A stretch of 64,000 bases of DNA from CANMXU01 sp052030545 (GTDB lineage Bacteria; Pseudomonadota; Gammaproteobacteria; Enterobacterales; Alteromonadaceae), in the NCBI RefSeq assembly GCF_052030545.1, contig NZ_JBPDIH010000004.1:248001-312000 (forward strand). The letters run 5' to 3'. The stretch's first letter is position 1, and the number at the start of each line of letters is the position of its first letter. This document shows, piece by piece, positions 8,812-17,940 of this stretch. Position numbers and translations under genes: made by a program. The notes under the pieces are model-generated. The model saw nothing but the letters and a program-made list of their open reading frames with translations. It was not told the origin of the DNA and searched no databases.

Positions 8812-10505
8812 GAGTATTATTTTGTTTACTTAGCTTAACCTTGTTAAGCCCGAGTTGGGCGGCAAGCCAAGCAACAGCATCGGTTGATAAAAATCCGGTC
8901 CGAGTAAAAGAGTCGTTTATTTTAAACGTAGTCGTCGACGATAGTGTTGATAATAATGCCTTAGACACCTCCCCTTTAGGCAAAGACTTTATTGTTCAGC
9001 GCACCACAGTGAGTAGTCAAACCAGCATGGTGAATTTCAACACCACGCGCACGACACGCTTTCAAACGGTACTTTTCCCTAGAAAATCGGGCACGGTAAT
9101 TATTCCACCGCTAAACGTTGATGGTTTAACTACCGACCCCATTACTTTAACGGTTTTAGAAGCCAACGAAAATAGCTCAGCTGCGCAACAAGATGTATTT
9201 ATCACTAGCGACATTTCAGCTAAAGAAGTGTATGTACAGCAACAATTTACACTGACAGTAAAACTTCATTTTGCCGTAGAGCTAAGACGCGGCAGCATGA
9301 CCGAGCCTTCGCTGATCAATGCTAATATTCTACAAATAGGTGAAGACAAAGAAAGCCAAGATATTATTAATGGTCGTCGCTACCGAATTATTGAACGTAC
9401 TTATGCCATTAGCCCGCAGCAAAGCGGCGATTTTAATTTACAAACACCGGTATTTTCAGGCGAAGTGATGGTGCAATCGCCAAGACGTTCAAACTTTTTA
9501 AGCTTTGGTGATACCAAACCTGTCAGCGTTATTGGTGATGAAATTGCCATAAAAGTGAAAGCGAAACCGCAAAACTATCAAGGTGCTTGGCTGCCAAGTG
9601 AGCTATTAACGCTGCACGAAGAATGGCAACCTGAGTTCACAACTTTCACCGTTGGTGAGCCGATTACACGAACCGTAACCTTAACCGCCGCTGGGCTTAG
9701 CCAAGAACAACTGCCAAGCATTGAAATGAACATGCCTGATGGCATTAAAGTTTATCCTGATCAAGCCGAGTTACACACAGGTATGAACCGCGGCCGTATG
9801 GTCAGCCAACAAGTGAAAAACTTTGCCTTAGTTGCCAGTAAACCAGGTGAATATCAGCTACCAGAACTCAGCATTCCGTGGTGGAATACCGTTACTAATA
9901 GTTATCAAGTAGCGAAAATTGCCGCGCAAACAATTACTGTTCTGCCAAACCCTGAATTAGATGAAGCACCAGTAAATACGAGCAATACGAATAGCGATGC
10001 ACAAAACGCAGAGCCAGTAATTGTAACCGTAACGGAAGCGTCTTGGCTGCAATGGCTGTTTTTAGCCTTGTGGCTGTTAACCAGTTTTGCTTGGTTTATT
10101 AGTGCCAAATTTGCTAAACGAAAATTACAGACATCCGCAAATAATGCCGTGTCGGCAAAAACGAGTAAAAAGCAAAAAGTGCGTAAAGGGTTAGGTAAAG
10201 TTAATAGTGATTATTTAGCCCTGCTTGCAGCCTGTAAGCAGCAACAAGGACAACACGTATTATCACTGCTTGTTCCTTGGGTAAATAGTTTAAAACGCCA
10301 ACCAGAGCCTATTGCAAGCATTGACGAAGCCATAGTCTTAATAAACGATGAAGCCTTTAGCCAAGCAGTAAACGAATTGCAAAAATGTTACTTTGGTAAA
10401 ACTGAAGGCAGTTGGCAAAGTGATAACTTATTGCGTGCGTTAGCGCAAATTAATAATACGCCGGCTGAAATTAAACCACAAAATACCCTTAACCTTAATC
10501 CTTAG
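8805..10505 (+). CDS. batD: BatD-like secreted/membrane protein
   Basis: BatD family protein of 566 residues. Start is GTG 8805 with a GGGAG ribosome site at 8790-8794. An N-terminal signal peptide (LFCLLSLTLLSPSWA) is followed by beta-rich Ig-like repeats (SVDKNPVRVKESFILNV; KSGTVIIPPLNVDG), a transmembrane helix near residues 410-430 (WLQWLFLALWLLTSFAWFI), and a basic cytoplasmic tail. Last gene of the MoxR/Bat operon, followed by a hairpin terminator at 10544. The topology fits a periplasmic sensor or scaffold working with the VWA proteins. Confidence 0.9.
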   Translation: MVRVLFCLLSLTLLSPSWAASQATASVDKNPVRVKESFILNVVVDDSVDNNALDTSPLGKDFIVQRTTVSSQTSMVNFNTTRTTRFQTVLFPRKSGTVIIPPLNVDGLTTDPITLTVLEANENSSAAQQDVFITSDISAKEVYVQQQFTLTVKLHFAVELRRGSMTEPSLINANILQIGEDKESQDIINGRRYRIIERTYAISPQQSGDFNLQTPVFSGEVMVQSPRRSNFLSFGDTKPVSVIGDEIAIKVKAKPQNYQGAWLPSELLTLHEEWQPEFTTFTVGEPITRTVTLTAAGLSQEQLPSIEMNMPDGIKVYPDQAELHTGMNRGRMVSQQVKNFALVASKPGEYQLPELSIPWWNTVTNSYQVAKIAAQTITVLPNPELDEAPVNTSNTNSDAQNAEPVIVTVTEASWLQWLFLALWLLTSFAWFISAKFAKRKLQTSANNAVSAKTSKKQKVRKGLGKVNSDYLALLAACKQQQGQHVLSLLVPWVNSLKRQPEPIASIDEAIVLINDEAFSQAVNELQKCYFGKTEGSWQSDNLLRALAQINNTPAEIKPQNTLNLNP

Positions 10506-10540
10506 TTCGAGTTTTAAGTTTATCAACACTCCTAGCATTT

Positions 10541-10568
10541 AAGTGAGCCAAGGCAACTTGGCTCATTT
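10541..10568 (+). terminator. Hairpin terminator after batD
   Basis: Perfect 9-bp stem TGAGCCAAG / CTTGGCTCA with loop GCAA at 10544-10565, followed by TTTAAT. It lies 36 bases after the batD stop. The T-tract is short, so termination may be only partial. Confidence 0.65.
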
Positions 10569-10744
10569 AATCGTCAACCTTTTAACAAAGTTAGTTTAAA
10601 GAACTTTCCAACCACTTTTCTTTTACCGTCAAAAATCCTTTATATACTAGCCCCTTGCTATATCTAATCTACTTAGTGCGCTATGCTCTAAAAATTATTT
10701 AAATTTTTGGAAATAAAATTATCGCTGCTCAGGTCTATTCAAAT

Positions 10745-11260
10745 ATGGCGACTAAACAAACACGATACGAAGCACTCGTAAAAGCTCTTCATGCCGACTT
10801 ATATCGATATGCATACTGGCTATGCAACGAAAAACAAGTCGCAGAAGATTTAGTGCAAGAGACATTCTTACGGGCTTGGCGCGCGCTAGATTCTTTAAAA
10901 GATGAAAAAGCGGCTAAGTCATGGTTGATCACAATTTTAAGACGTGAAAACGCACGTAGATTTGAACGTAAGCGTTTTGAAATGAGTGACTATGAAGAAT
11001 CAACAATCACTGACAATCAGTCTACCAGTACTGAACAACAAATAGAAAATCACTGGTTAAGAGAAAAAATTGCCTCGTTACCTGAAGAATACCGTGAGCC
11101 TTTGGTATTACAAGTCGTTGGTGGTTTTAGCGGTGAAGAAATCGCAAAGATGTTGGAATTAAATAAGAATACGGTAATGACTCGACTATTTAGAGCACGC
11201 AATCAATTAAAAGATGCTTTAGATGAAGAACCGTTAATGCGAGGTCAATACAATGGATGA
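10745..11260 (+). CDS. Sigma-70 family (ECF-like) RNA polymerase sigma factor
   Basis: 171-residue sigma factor with region 2 (ADLYRYAYWLCNEKQVAEDL, then VQETFLRAWRA) and region 4 (LPEEYREPLVLQVVGGFSGE, then a helix-turn-helix with NTVMTRLFRARNQL). Regions 1.1 and 3 are absent, as in ECF sigma factors. Its 3' end overlaps the next gene by eight bases (ATGGATGA), and that gene encodes a single-pass membrane protein, so a sigma/anti-sigma pair is inferred. I could not find a convincing ECF-type autoregulatory promoter with correct spacing in 10570-10744. Confidence 0.9.
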   Translation: MATKQTRYEALVKALHADLYRYAYWLCNEKQVAEDLVQETFLRAWRALDSLKDEKAAKSWLITILRRENARRFERKRFEMSDYEESTITDNQSTSTEQQIENHWLREKIASLPEEYREPLVLQVVGGFSGEEIAKMLELNKNTVMTRLFRARNQLKDALDEEPLMRGQYNG

Positions 11261-11966
11261 TTTAGAATTTAGGCGACGACTTTTTGCCGAGCCACAATCC
11301 AAAGATGCAGATTTGCAGCAAGCAAAACAAAGTAGTGCTAGCCGTCAAAAAATCAGCCAAGAAATGGAAGCGCTTGATAACCAAATTGCAGCGGCGCTTA
11401 ATGTTGATGTGCCTAGCGACTTAAGTGAGCGCTTAATATTACGCCAAACATTGGCGAGCCATCAGCATAACAAACGAAAAAGCCGTATCCACCTTGCTTT
11501 GGCTGCGTCAGTCGCGCTTGTTGTTGGGTTAAGTGTTAATACTTTCATGTTCTCAAGTGCCCATAATAATTTAGGTGATTATGCACTAGCGCATACCTAT
11601 CACGAGGTAGATCACTTTACTAATAACGATATCGCGAATGTTAGCCTAACTAGCTTAAATGAAAAGATGGCATCTTTTGGTGGAAGTTTTACTAATACCA
11701 TGGGTGAGTTAATCTTTGCTGACTTTTGCCGATTTGATGGCATGAAGAGCCTACATTTAATCTTTAAAGGTGAACACAGCCCTGTGAATGTGTATGTTGT
11801 GCCTGAGAATGAAGATATGCGTTTTATTGCCAACTTTTCAGATCAACAATTTAAAGGTCAGTCAATTAAGTATCAAGGACGCAATGTGATTATTGTTGGC
11901 GATAAAGCTGAATCGCTAGGACAATGGCAAAATACTATCGACAGTAACATTCAGTGGTCAATTTAA
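11253..11966 (+). CDS. DUF3379 membrane protein, putative anti-sigma partner
   Basis: 237-residue protein of the DUF3379 family, which in Alteromonadales commonly lies directly after an ECF-like sigma gene. A hydrophilic N-terminal region of about 75 residues would be cytoplasmic. One transmembrane helix follows at about 77-97 (LALAASVALVVGLSVNTFMF), then a C-terminal domain predicted outside the cytoplasm. There is no recognisable zinc-binding HXXXCXXC anti-sigma motif, so the anti-sigma role rests on the translational overlap and topology alone. Confidence 0.8.
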   Translation: MDDLEFRRRLFAEPQSKDADLQQAKQSSASRQKISQEMEALDNQIAAALNVDVPSDLSERLILRQTLASHQHNKRKSRIHLALAASVALVVGLSVNTFMFSSAHNNLGDYALAHTYHEVDHFTNNDIANVSLTSLNEKMASFGGSFTNTMGELIFADFCRFDGMKSLHLIFKGEHSPVNVYVVPENEDMRFIANFSDQQFKGQSIKYQGRNVIIVGDKAESLGQWQNTIDSNIQWSI

Positions 11967-12004
11967 TCACTTTCACATAAAAATTTGTCTACAAGGCACA
12001 ATAG

Positions 12005-12030
12005 AAAAAGGTCGCACTGCGACCTTTTTT
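12005..12030. terminator. Bidirectional intrinsic terminator
   Basis: Perfect 11-bp stem AAAAAGGTCGC / GCGACCTTTTT with a three-base loop ACT. The A-tract on one side and T-tract on the other let it work for the sigma/DUF3379 operon (plus) and for putP (minus), whose ends converge here. Confidence 0.85.
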
Positions 12031-12037
12031 GTTTTTA

Positions 12038-12128
12038 ACTTATAACTTGTAGCTCGTCACTTGTAGCTTGTAGCTTATCACTTCGAACTTACAGCTTATC
12101 ACTTCGAACTTGTAGCTTTTAACTTGCC
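12038..12128 (+). repeat. Heptad tandem repeat (RCTTNNN, 13 units)
   Basis: Thirteen consecutive 7-base units of the form (A/G)CTTNNN, for example ACTTGTA, GCTTGTA, GCTTATC, ACTTCGA, run without a phase break (GCTCGTC is the only unit that departs from CTT). A higher period of 21 is visible where ACTTCGA-ACTTRYA-GCTTWTM recurs. It lies between the terminator and the putP stop. Similar heptads flank the four-helix-bundle gene at 21677 and 22083. Confidence 0.8.
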
Positions 12129-12147
12129 ACTAATTAAGCACTTTGAT

Positions 12148-13632
12148 TTAGTGCTCTTTAAGCATTTCGTCAAATTTAGCCGTTATTGTTTCGCTCACCG
12201 GTTTCGACATCATACTTACTACATAAACAGCAAAGCTTGCTAATAAGAAGCCAGGTACTATTTCATACATTAAGCTACTGAGCGAACTACCATTAACAGT
12301 GATTGGCGCTTTAGACCAAACCAATACCGTGACTGCGCCTGTAATAATGCCAGCTAGTGCGCCATTTCGTGTCATTCTTTTCCAGAATAAGCTACCAATA
12401 ATCACTGGGCCAAATGCGGCGCCAAAACCCGCCCACGCGTGGCTGACTAAGGTTAAAATAGAACTATCGCGATCTTGTGCAAGCGAAATGGCAAACATCG
12501 CCACAATCACCACAGATAAACGGCCAACAAAAACCAATTGTTTATCAGTTGCTTCTTTATTTAAAAAGGCTTGATAAAAGTCACCTGTTAACGAACTAGA
12601 GGTCACTAATAGCTGAGAAGATATCGTACTCATGATCGCTGCTAAAATAGCAGCCAGTAAAAATCCGGCTACTAGTGGATGAAATAAGATTTGAGAAAGG
12701 TAAATAAAAATAGTTTCAGCATCATCAAGCTTAGCGCCATTATTGACAACATAAGCGATACCGGCAAAACCTGTTGCCATTGCACCAATAATGGCTATTA
12801 TCATCCAACTCATGCCAATGCGTCGGGCGACAGGTAAATCTTTAACAGAGCGAATTGCCATAAAGCGCACAATAATATGTGGCTGACCAAAATAACCTAA
12901 GCCCCACGCCATGGCAGAAATAATACTTAAAAGACTTACGCCACTGAAAATATTCAGTAGGTCTGGGTTTACCGCCGCAATGCTTTGGTTCATTTGGCCA
13001 ATGCCGCCAATGTCGATTAAAACAACAACAGGCACCAAAACTAAGGCGATTAACATAATACAGCCTTGCACAAAGTCAGTTAAGCTCACCGCCAAAAAAC
13101 CGCCAAACAGCGTATAAATCACGACAATACCCGCAGTAATATATAAACCTAAGTCGTAATTTAAACCAAATGAGTTTTCAAATAGTTTACCGCCAGCCAC
13201 TACACCTGATGACGTATATAAAGTGAAAAACACAATTATAACAACAGAACATACAATACGAAGAATGCGACTTTTATCTTCAAACCTATGTTCAAAAAAG
13301 TCGGGCAAGGTAATCGAGTCGTTAGCGATTTCGGTATAAGTACGTAAACGCGGCGCAACTATTAAGTAATTACAATAAGCTCCAATAACTAAACCAAGCG
13401 CAATCCAAGCACTGCTTAGCCCTGAAATATACATAGCGCCAGGTAAACCCATTAACATCCAACCACTCATGTCCGAAGCACCCGCAGAAAGCGCCGTAAC
13501 CGAGGGACTTAAATTACGCCCACCTAACATATAGCCTGCTGCGTCGCTGGTTGATTTTTTAAATGCGTACAAACCAATTGCTAACATCGCAATAAAATAA
13601 AGTGCCAGTGAAATGATGGTACCTAATGCCAA
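12148..13632 (-). CDS. putP: Sodium/proline symporter PutP
   Basis: Sodium:solute symporter (SSS family) of 494 residues, close to E. coli PutP (502). About thirteen hydrophobic segments are readable. Typical PutP stretches are KSTSDAAGYMLGGRNLSPSV, ALSAGASDMSGWMLMGLPGA and TSSSLTGDFYQAF. Takes up proline with sodium at the inner membrane, as a nutrient and osmolyte. It stands alone, with divergent spacing to the EAL/HDOD gene on the other side and no put enzyme gene nearby. Confidence 0.93.
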   Translation of the reverse strand: MALGTIISLALYFIAMLAIGLYAFKKSTSDAAGYMLGGRNLSPSVTALSAGASDMSGWMLMGLPGAMYISGLSSAWIALGLVIGAYCNYLIVAPRLRTYTEIANDSITLPDFFEHRFEDKSRILRIVCSVVIIVFFTLYTSSGVVAGGKLFENSFGLNYDLGLYITAGIVVIYTLFGGFLAVSLTDFVQGCIMLIALVLVPVVVLIDIGGIGQMNQSIAAVNPDLLNIFSGVSLLSIISAMAWGLGYFGQPHIIVRFMAIRSVKDLPVARRIGMSWMIIAIIGAMATGFAGIAYVVNNGAKLDDAETIFIYLSQILFHPLVAGFLLAAILAAIMSTISSQLLVTSSSLTGDFYQAFLNKEATDKQLVFVGRLSVVIVAMFAISLAQDRDSSILTLVSHAWAGFGAAFGPVIIGSLFWKRMTRNGALAGIITGAVTVLVWSKAPITVNGSSLSSLMYEIVPGFLLASFAVYVVSMMSKPVSETITAKFDEMLKEH

Positions 13633-13859
13633 AAGAGCCCCCTAAAAATGAGAATTTTAATGCAAAAAAATAATTTTTATAAAAACCATCATCTTACAAT
13701 ATACATAGAATTGAATAATAGACTAAACTTCATTGTATCATTTAGTGAAATCGCTAAGTAGGCTCACCAGAAAAATTTGCATATTAATTAAGATTTATAA
13801 TGAAATAACTGCTTAATTAAAATATATTTATGCAAGCAAAATGATTTTCAGGACGATAT

Positions 13860-15083
13860 ATGTATTTTTATGCGGCGCGCCAGCCGATATTAGATAAAAA
13901 CAAAAAACTTTACGCTTATGAACTGCTATTTCGCGATAGCATAGATAACGTTTTTCCTGATATTTGTGGTGATGAAGCAACCAGTAAAATGATTGAAGCT
14001 AGCCGTTTTAATATGGGCATTAGTGAATTTACCGGCAACAAACCTGCGTTTATTAATTTCACCGCAGAAACCTTAAGTAAAGGTTACCCTGAAATGCTGA
14101 CAACTGACGAAGTTGTCATCGAGATTTTAGAAACGGTAAAACCGGGCAAAAAACTACTCGCACTATGTAAAGACTTATTCCACAAAGGCTACACCTTAGC
14201 GCTTGATGACTACGAGCATCAAAGTGTTTGGGCGCATTTTTACCCCTTTATTAAAATTATAAAAGTTGATATTCAGCATTCTGGTTTAAAAGAAATTGAG
14301 ACCGTTAAAAACGCCATTAGTGAATACCCAAATATTAAAATTTTGGCTGAAAAAGTAGAAACCTACGAAGAATACGAACAAGCATTAGCACTAGGCTGCG
14401 AACTTTTTCAAGGGTACTTTTTCTCAAAACCGGAAATGGTTAAAACACGCGATTTATCACCATCACAAATGTCGATGGCAGAGCTGTTGTATGAAACGTC
14501 AAAGCCTGAATTAGACTTAGATAATATTACCGGCGTCTTTGAGCGCGATGTGAGTATTGCCTATAAATTATTGCGTTATGCCAACTCCCCTATTTTCAGA
14601 CGCCGTAATGAAATATCAACGATTAAACAAGCATTAGTCACCTTAGGACAACAAGAGTTAAAACGCTTTTTGGGCTTAATTTTTGCGGTAAACGTTAACC
14701 CAGACAAACCGTCAGAGTTGTTAAAGCAAAGTATGGCACGTGCTAAGTTTTGTGAATTAATTTCTGTAGAAATGACTAGCCCTGTCGATAGCTCTATCGC
14801 TTTTTTAACGGGCCTGTTGTCGATGATAGACGCAATTTTAGACGAAGATATTGAAACCGTGCTCACCAAGCTACCGTTAGCACAAGAAATTAAAGATACC
14901 TTGATCAGCCGTAAAGGGGTAATGGCCGCTTTAATTAAATTGGTCGAATTAACCGAGTATGCTGATTGGGAAAAAATTGAAAAAGTTATTGTTAAACTTG
15001 GTTTAAACAAAGACAGCGTAGTGAAATGTTACAACGAAGCGTTGGCTTGGGCTGATGAGCAATCGATGCTAACCGACAACTAA
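13860..15083 (+). CDS. EAL/HDOD two-domain signalling protein (degenerate EAL)
   Basis: 407-residue protein of the YuxH/CdgJ architecture: an N-terminal EAL domain (about 1-200) and a C-terminal HDOD domain (about 205-400). The EAL signature reads ELL (Glu21). FINFTAETL, EVVIEILE, ALDDYEHQ and AEKVET mark the other blocks. The loop usually reading DDFGTG is DDYEHQ, so key loop residues are lost and phosphodiesterase activity is doubtful. HDOD begins around SPSQMSMAELLYE. Proteins of this type modulate motility and biofilm formation in Vibrio. Monocistronic, followed by a terminator. Confidence 0.9.
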   Translation: MYFYAARQPILDKNKKLYAYELLFRDSIDNVFPDICGDEATSKMIEASRFNMGISEFTGNKPAFINFTAETLSKGYPEMLTTDEVVIEILETVKPGKKLLALCKDLFHKGYTLALDDYEHQSVWAHFYPFIKIIKVDIQHSGLKEIETVKNAISEYPNIKILAEKVETYEEYEQALALGCELFQGYFFSKPEMVKTRDLSPSQMSMAELLYETSKPELDLDNITGVFERDVSIAYKLLRYANSPIFRRRNEISTIKQALVTLGQQELKRFLGLIFAVNVNPDKPSELLKQSMARAKFCELISVEMTSPVDSSIAFLTGLLSMIDAILDEDIETVLTKLPLAQEIKDTLISRKGVMAALIKLVELTEYADWEKIEKVIVKLGLNKDSVVKCYNEALAWADEQSMLTDN

Positions 15084-15124
15084 TGCTTTAATTTATTGCT
15101 AGAAAATTTGGCAGACAAATACAA

Positions 15125-15149
15125 AAAAGAGAGCTTATTGCTCTCTTTT
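15125..15149. terminator. Intrinsic terminator between EAL/HDOD gene and galE
   Basis: 10-bp stem AAAAGAGAGC / GCTCTCTTTT with loop TTATT. Its A/T-flanked symmetry suits both converging genes. Confidence 0.85.
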
Positions 15150-15182
15150 ATTATTCACTTCAAACTTAGCTTTCTTTTGGCT

Positions 15183-16193
15183 TTATTCAAAACCATTTGG
15201 GTTGCTTGACTGCCAACGCCATGTATCCGTAATCATGGTATTTAAATCACGTGTTGCCTGCCATCCAAGTAGGTCATTCGCGATTTGGGCATTTGCATAG
15301 ACCGTGGCAATATCACCGGCGCGGCGCGGTTGAATGCTGTATGGAATTTCTTTGCTACTGACCGCTCTAAAGGTTTCAACAATTTCCAAGACAGAAGTAC
15401 CATTGCCGGTACCTAAATTAATCGGCTTACAGCCTTCAATAACGTTTAATTTCTCTAAGGCCTTTACATGACCAATTGCCAAATCAACCACATGAATATA
15501 GTCACGAACGCCAGTACCGTCGGCGGTATCATAATCATCTCCAAACACTTGCAATTGTGGCAAGCGCCCCACGGCTACTTGAGCAACGTAAGGTAATAAA
15601 TTATTTGGAATGCCATTAGGGTTTTCACCTATTAAGCCAGACTCATGTGCGCCGATAGGGTTAAAATAACGCAGGCAGGCTATCGACCAGCTCGGATCAC
15701 TTTTAGCAAGATCAAACAAAATATTTTCGATCATCAGCTTTGTTTGACCATAAGGATTAGTGGCCGAGGTAGGCATACTTTCAACTAATGGGCTTTGGTT
15801 ATTTTCACCATAAACAGTCGCAGATGAGCTAAAGACAAGATTTTTAACATTATGCTTGGCCATAACTTGCAATAAGGTTACTGAACCTGAGACATTATTT
15901 TGATAATAAGTTAATGGAATTTCGTTAGATTCACCCACAGCTTTTAAACCAGCAAAATGAATTACCGCATCAATATTATGCTCGGTAAAAATGGCATCTA
16001 ATGCCGATTCGTCACAAATATCTGCTTTAATAAATGTAACGGTTTTTCCTGTAATTTTTTCAATGCGATCTAACACTAGCGTTGACGAGTTCGATAGGTT
16101 ATCGACAATAACAATGTCTTTATCTAGTGCTAATAATTCAACAACAGTGTGGCTACCAATATAGCCTGTACCACCAGTAATGAGTAAGCTCAT
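15183..16193 (-). CDS. galE: UDP-glucose 4-epimerase GalE
   Basis: Interconverts UDP-glucose and UDP-galactose with bound NAD. 336 residues, the usual GalE length (338). The Rossmann motif TGGTGYIGSH is at residues 6-15, with SSSATVYG and the catalytic YGQTK (YxxxK) motif, then RYFNPIGAH and GVRDYIHVVDLA. AAGGA precedes the ATG. It ends the long minus-strand polysaccharide block and can feed UDP-Gal to it. Confidence 0.95.
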   Translation of the reverse strand: MSLLITGGTGYIGSHTVVELLALDKDIVIVDNLSNSSTLVLDRIEKITGKTVTFIKADICDESALDAIFTEHNIDAVIHFAGLKAVGESNEIPLTYYQNNVSGSVTLLQVMAKHNVKNLVFSSSATVYGENNQSPLVESMPTSATNPYGQTKLMIENILFDLAKSDPSWSIACLRYFNPIGAHESGLIGENPNGIPNNLLPYVAQVAVGRLPQLQVFGDDYDTADGTGVRDYIHVVDLAIGHVKALEKLNVIEGCKPINLGTGNGTSVLEIVETFRAVSSKEIPYSIQPRRAGDIATVYANAQIANDLLGWQATRDLNTMITDTWRWQSSNPNGFE

Positions 16194-16233
16194 GTGATTT
16201 TCCTTGATTAGCCAACGTTAATTGACTCAGTTG

Positions 16234-17190
16234 TTATGCGTAATAGTCTGTTAATGTTTGAATAAATTGTGCCAACATTTCTTGTGGCAATTGGTTAATA
16301 CCTGCAGCCCCTGCTCTGCCGCCGCCCGTTGGAAATTTTACGCAAATCTCATCTGCGCCTTGCTTGTTATTTAGCGGCGCTCTCACACTTACAGTATAGG
16401 TATTATCTGCGTTTAATGTCAGCACTGCATGCGCTTTATCAGGTGACTGATTAGCAAGCTCATTACCAAATACACCACTGACTCGACGAGACCACGCTTC
16501 ATCAACCAACATAACCACTTTTGCCGAGTTATTATCCGCTAAAACTTTAGCTGACTGCGCTTTTGCCATATCTTCATGGTAGGCTTTTTCAAGTGCGTAA
16601 AACACTGAGCTTTTATCTTCAATAAGCTCAAGTGGATTAGGATATGCAATTAAGGTTTGCACAAGCTCAGCTGGGTGAAAATGTAAATCTTCAACAGTTC
16701 TACCGTAGCCATTGTAATTAATATAAATGCCAAGTGCAGACAAGCTGTTTTGTTCTTGCTCTGATAAGCCAATTTGCTTGGCAAGGGCTTGCGCTGATTT
16801 GGTCATGTTATCACCAAATGCTGCGGCAACTGCCCAATGAGCGTATTGACCGTTTAAATGTTGATTGACCAATAAACTGGTACAGGTATTAGCGTCGGTA
16901 TCAATAATCGCCGTTAAGTTTTTCGACTGAGGAATGTCACCACTGCGATGATGGTCAACATAAAATACGTTAACATTGTCATCAAGCAATGACGTTAACG
17001 CATCAATATTTTTTTCTAATGAAATATCAAGCACAGTGACTGAGTCAGCTTTACTTGGTTGCACTTGCTTTAATAAAGAAATATCTCGTTTAACCCCAGT
17101 AACTAGCTGAGATGATTTTGGCTCAGCCAATCGTAATTGTAGTAAAGCAATAATGCCATCGGCATCGCCATTAAACACGTCAAAATGCAC
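16234..17190 (-). CDS. DHH-family phosphoesterase-like protein
   Basis: 318-residue DHH/DHHA1 protein. The N-terminal metal-site motif FNGDADG has Asp9 and Asp11. VLDISLEKN corresponds to motif II and VDHHRSG near residue 79 to the DHH motif. The C-terminal DHHA1 part has FPTGGGRAGAAGIN, where the family's GGGH His is replaced by Arg. Relatives include NrnA (nanoRNA and pAp hydrolysis), RecJ and phosphodiesterases. Lying just after cysC, a role in removing the PAPS by-product pAp is possible, but that is inference from position only. The substrate is unknown. Confidence 0.75.
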   Translation of the reverse strand: MHFDVFNGDADGIIALLQLRLAEPKSSQLVTGVKRDISLLKQVQPSKADSVTVLDISLEKNIDALTSLLDDNVNVFYVDHHRSGDIPQSKNLTAIIDTDANTCTSLLVNQHLNGQYAHWAVAAAFGDNMTKSAQALAKQIGLSEQEQNSLSALGIYINYNGYGRTVEDLHFHPAELVQTLIAYPNPLELIEDKSSVFYALEKAYHEDMAKAQSAKVLADNNSAKVVMLVDEAWSRRVSGVFGNELANQSPDKAHAVLTLNADNTYTVSVRAPLNNKQGADEICVKFPTGGGRAGAAGINQLPQEMLAQFIQTLTDYYA

Positions 17191-17220
17191 AACAAACTCC
17201 CTGAAACTAAAATGCTAATA

Positions 17221-17820
17221 TTATTGGATAAAACCCTGAGCAACTAAATAATCGACTATTTGCTCGGCACAGGCTCTAATTGATTTTTCATCAGTTTTGA
17301 TGTGAATTTGCGGCGCTTGTGGCACGTCATATCCTGAGCTGATACCAGTAAAGTCTTTGATTTCACCGGCACGCGCCATTTTGTATAAACCTTTAGGGTC
17401 GCGCTGTTCACAAACGGCAATTGGGGTATCGATATAAACTTCGATAAACTCACCTTGGGCGAGTTTATCGGCAGCCATTTGACGATCTGATGCAAAGGGT
17501 GAAATAAAAGCGGTTGAGACTATCATGCCAGAATCAATAAAAAGCTTAGCCACTTCACTGATACGGCGAATATTTTCAATACGATCGGTATCGCTAAAAC
17601 CTAAATCGCCATTTAAACCATGACGAACATTATCACCGTCTAACAAATACGTATGGCAACCACGCTCAAATAACAAGGCATCAACGGCATTAGCCACGGT
17701 TGATTTACCTGAACCAGACAAACCGGTATACCAAAGCAAACAAGGTTTTTGTTTTTTCAATTGTGCACGCTGAGCTTTACTTACTTGCTGATCGTGCCAA
17801 ACGGTATTCTCTGTTTTCAT
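17221..17820 (-). CDS. cysC: Adenylylsulfate kinase CysC
   Basis: APS kinase that phosphorylates adenosine 5'-phosphosulfate to PAPS. 199 residues, full length. Walker A GLSGSGKS at residues 33-40, LDGDNVRHGLNGDLGFS for the APS site, STAFISPFASDR, then the lid KGLYKMARAGEIKDFTG. Separated from cysN by an SLC13 permease and a repeat-filled space containing the assembly gap, so the cysD-cysN-cysC set is dispersed rather than compact. Confidence 0.95.
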   Translation of the reverse strand: MKTENTVWHDQQVSKAQRAQLKKQKPCLLWYTGLSGSGKSTVANAVDALLFERGCHTYLLDGDNVRHGLNGDLGFSDTDRIENIRRISEVAKLFIDSGMIVSTAFISPFASDRQMAADKLAQGEFIEVYIDTPIAVCEQRDPKGLYKMARAGEIKDFTGISSGYDVPQAPQIHIKTDEKSIRACAEQIVDYLVAQGFIQ

Positions 17821-17940
17821 AATATCTCTACTGTCATCTTGATTGGCAACCGAGTATTTGGCTGCTGATTTACTTATCTTTTCTGTTTTACTTGTTAACT
17901 GTTACAACTGGTCACTTTAAGCTGTAATTATTCATACTTT

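Noticed and set aside
8278..8983. Long Leu-rich open frames on the minus strand
   Set aside because: They are antisense readings of the CAA/GAG-rich Q/E tail of the BatB-BatC fusion, with no start signals or family motifs.
10601..10633. ECF-type autoregulated promoter (GAACTT ... TCAAA) before the sigma gene
   Set aside because: The spacing is about 22 bases instead of 16-17, so the match is probably chance.
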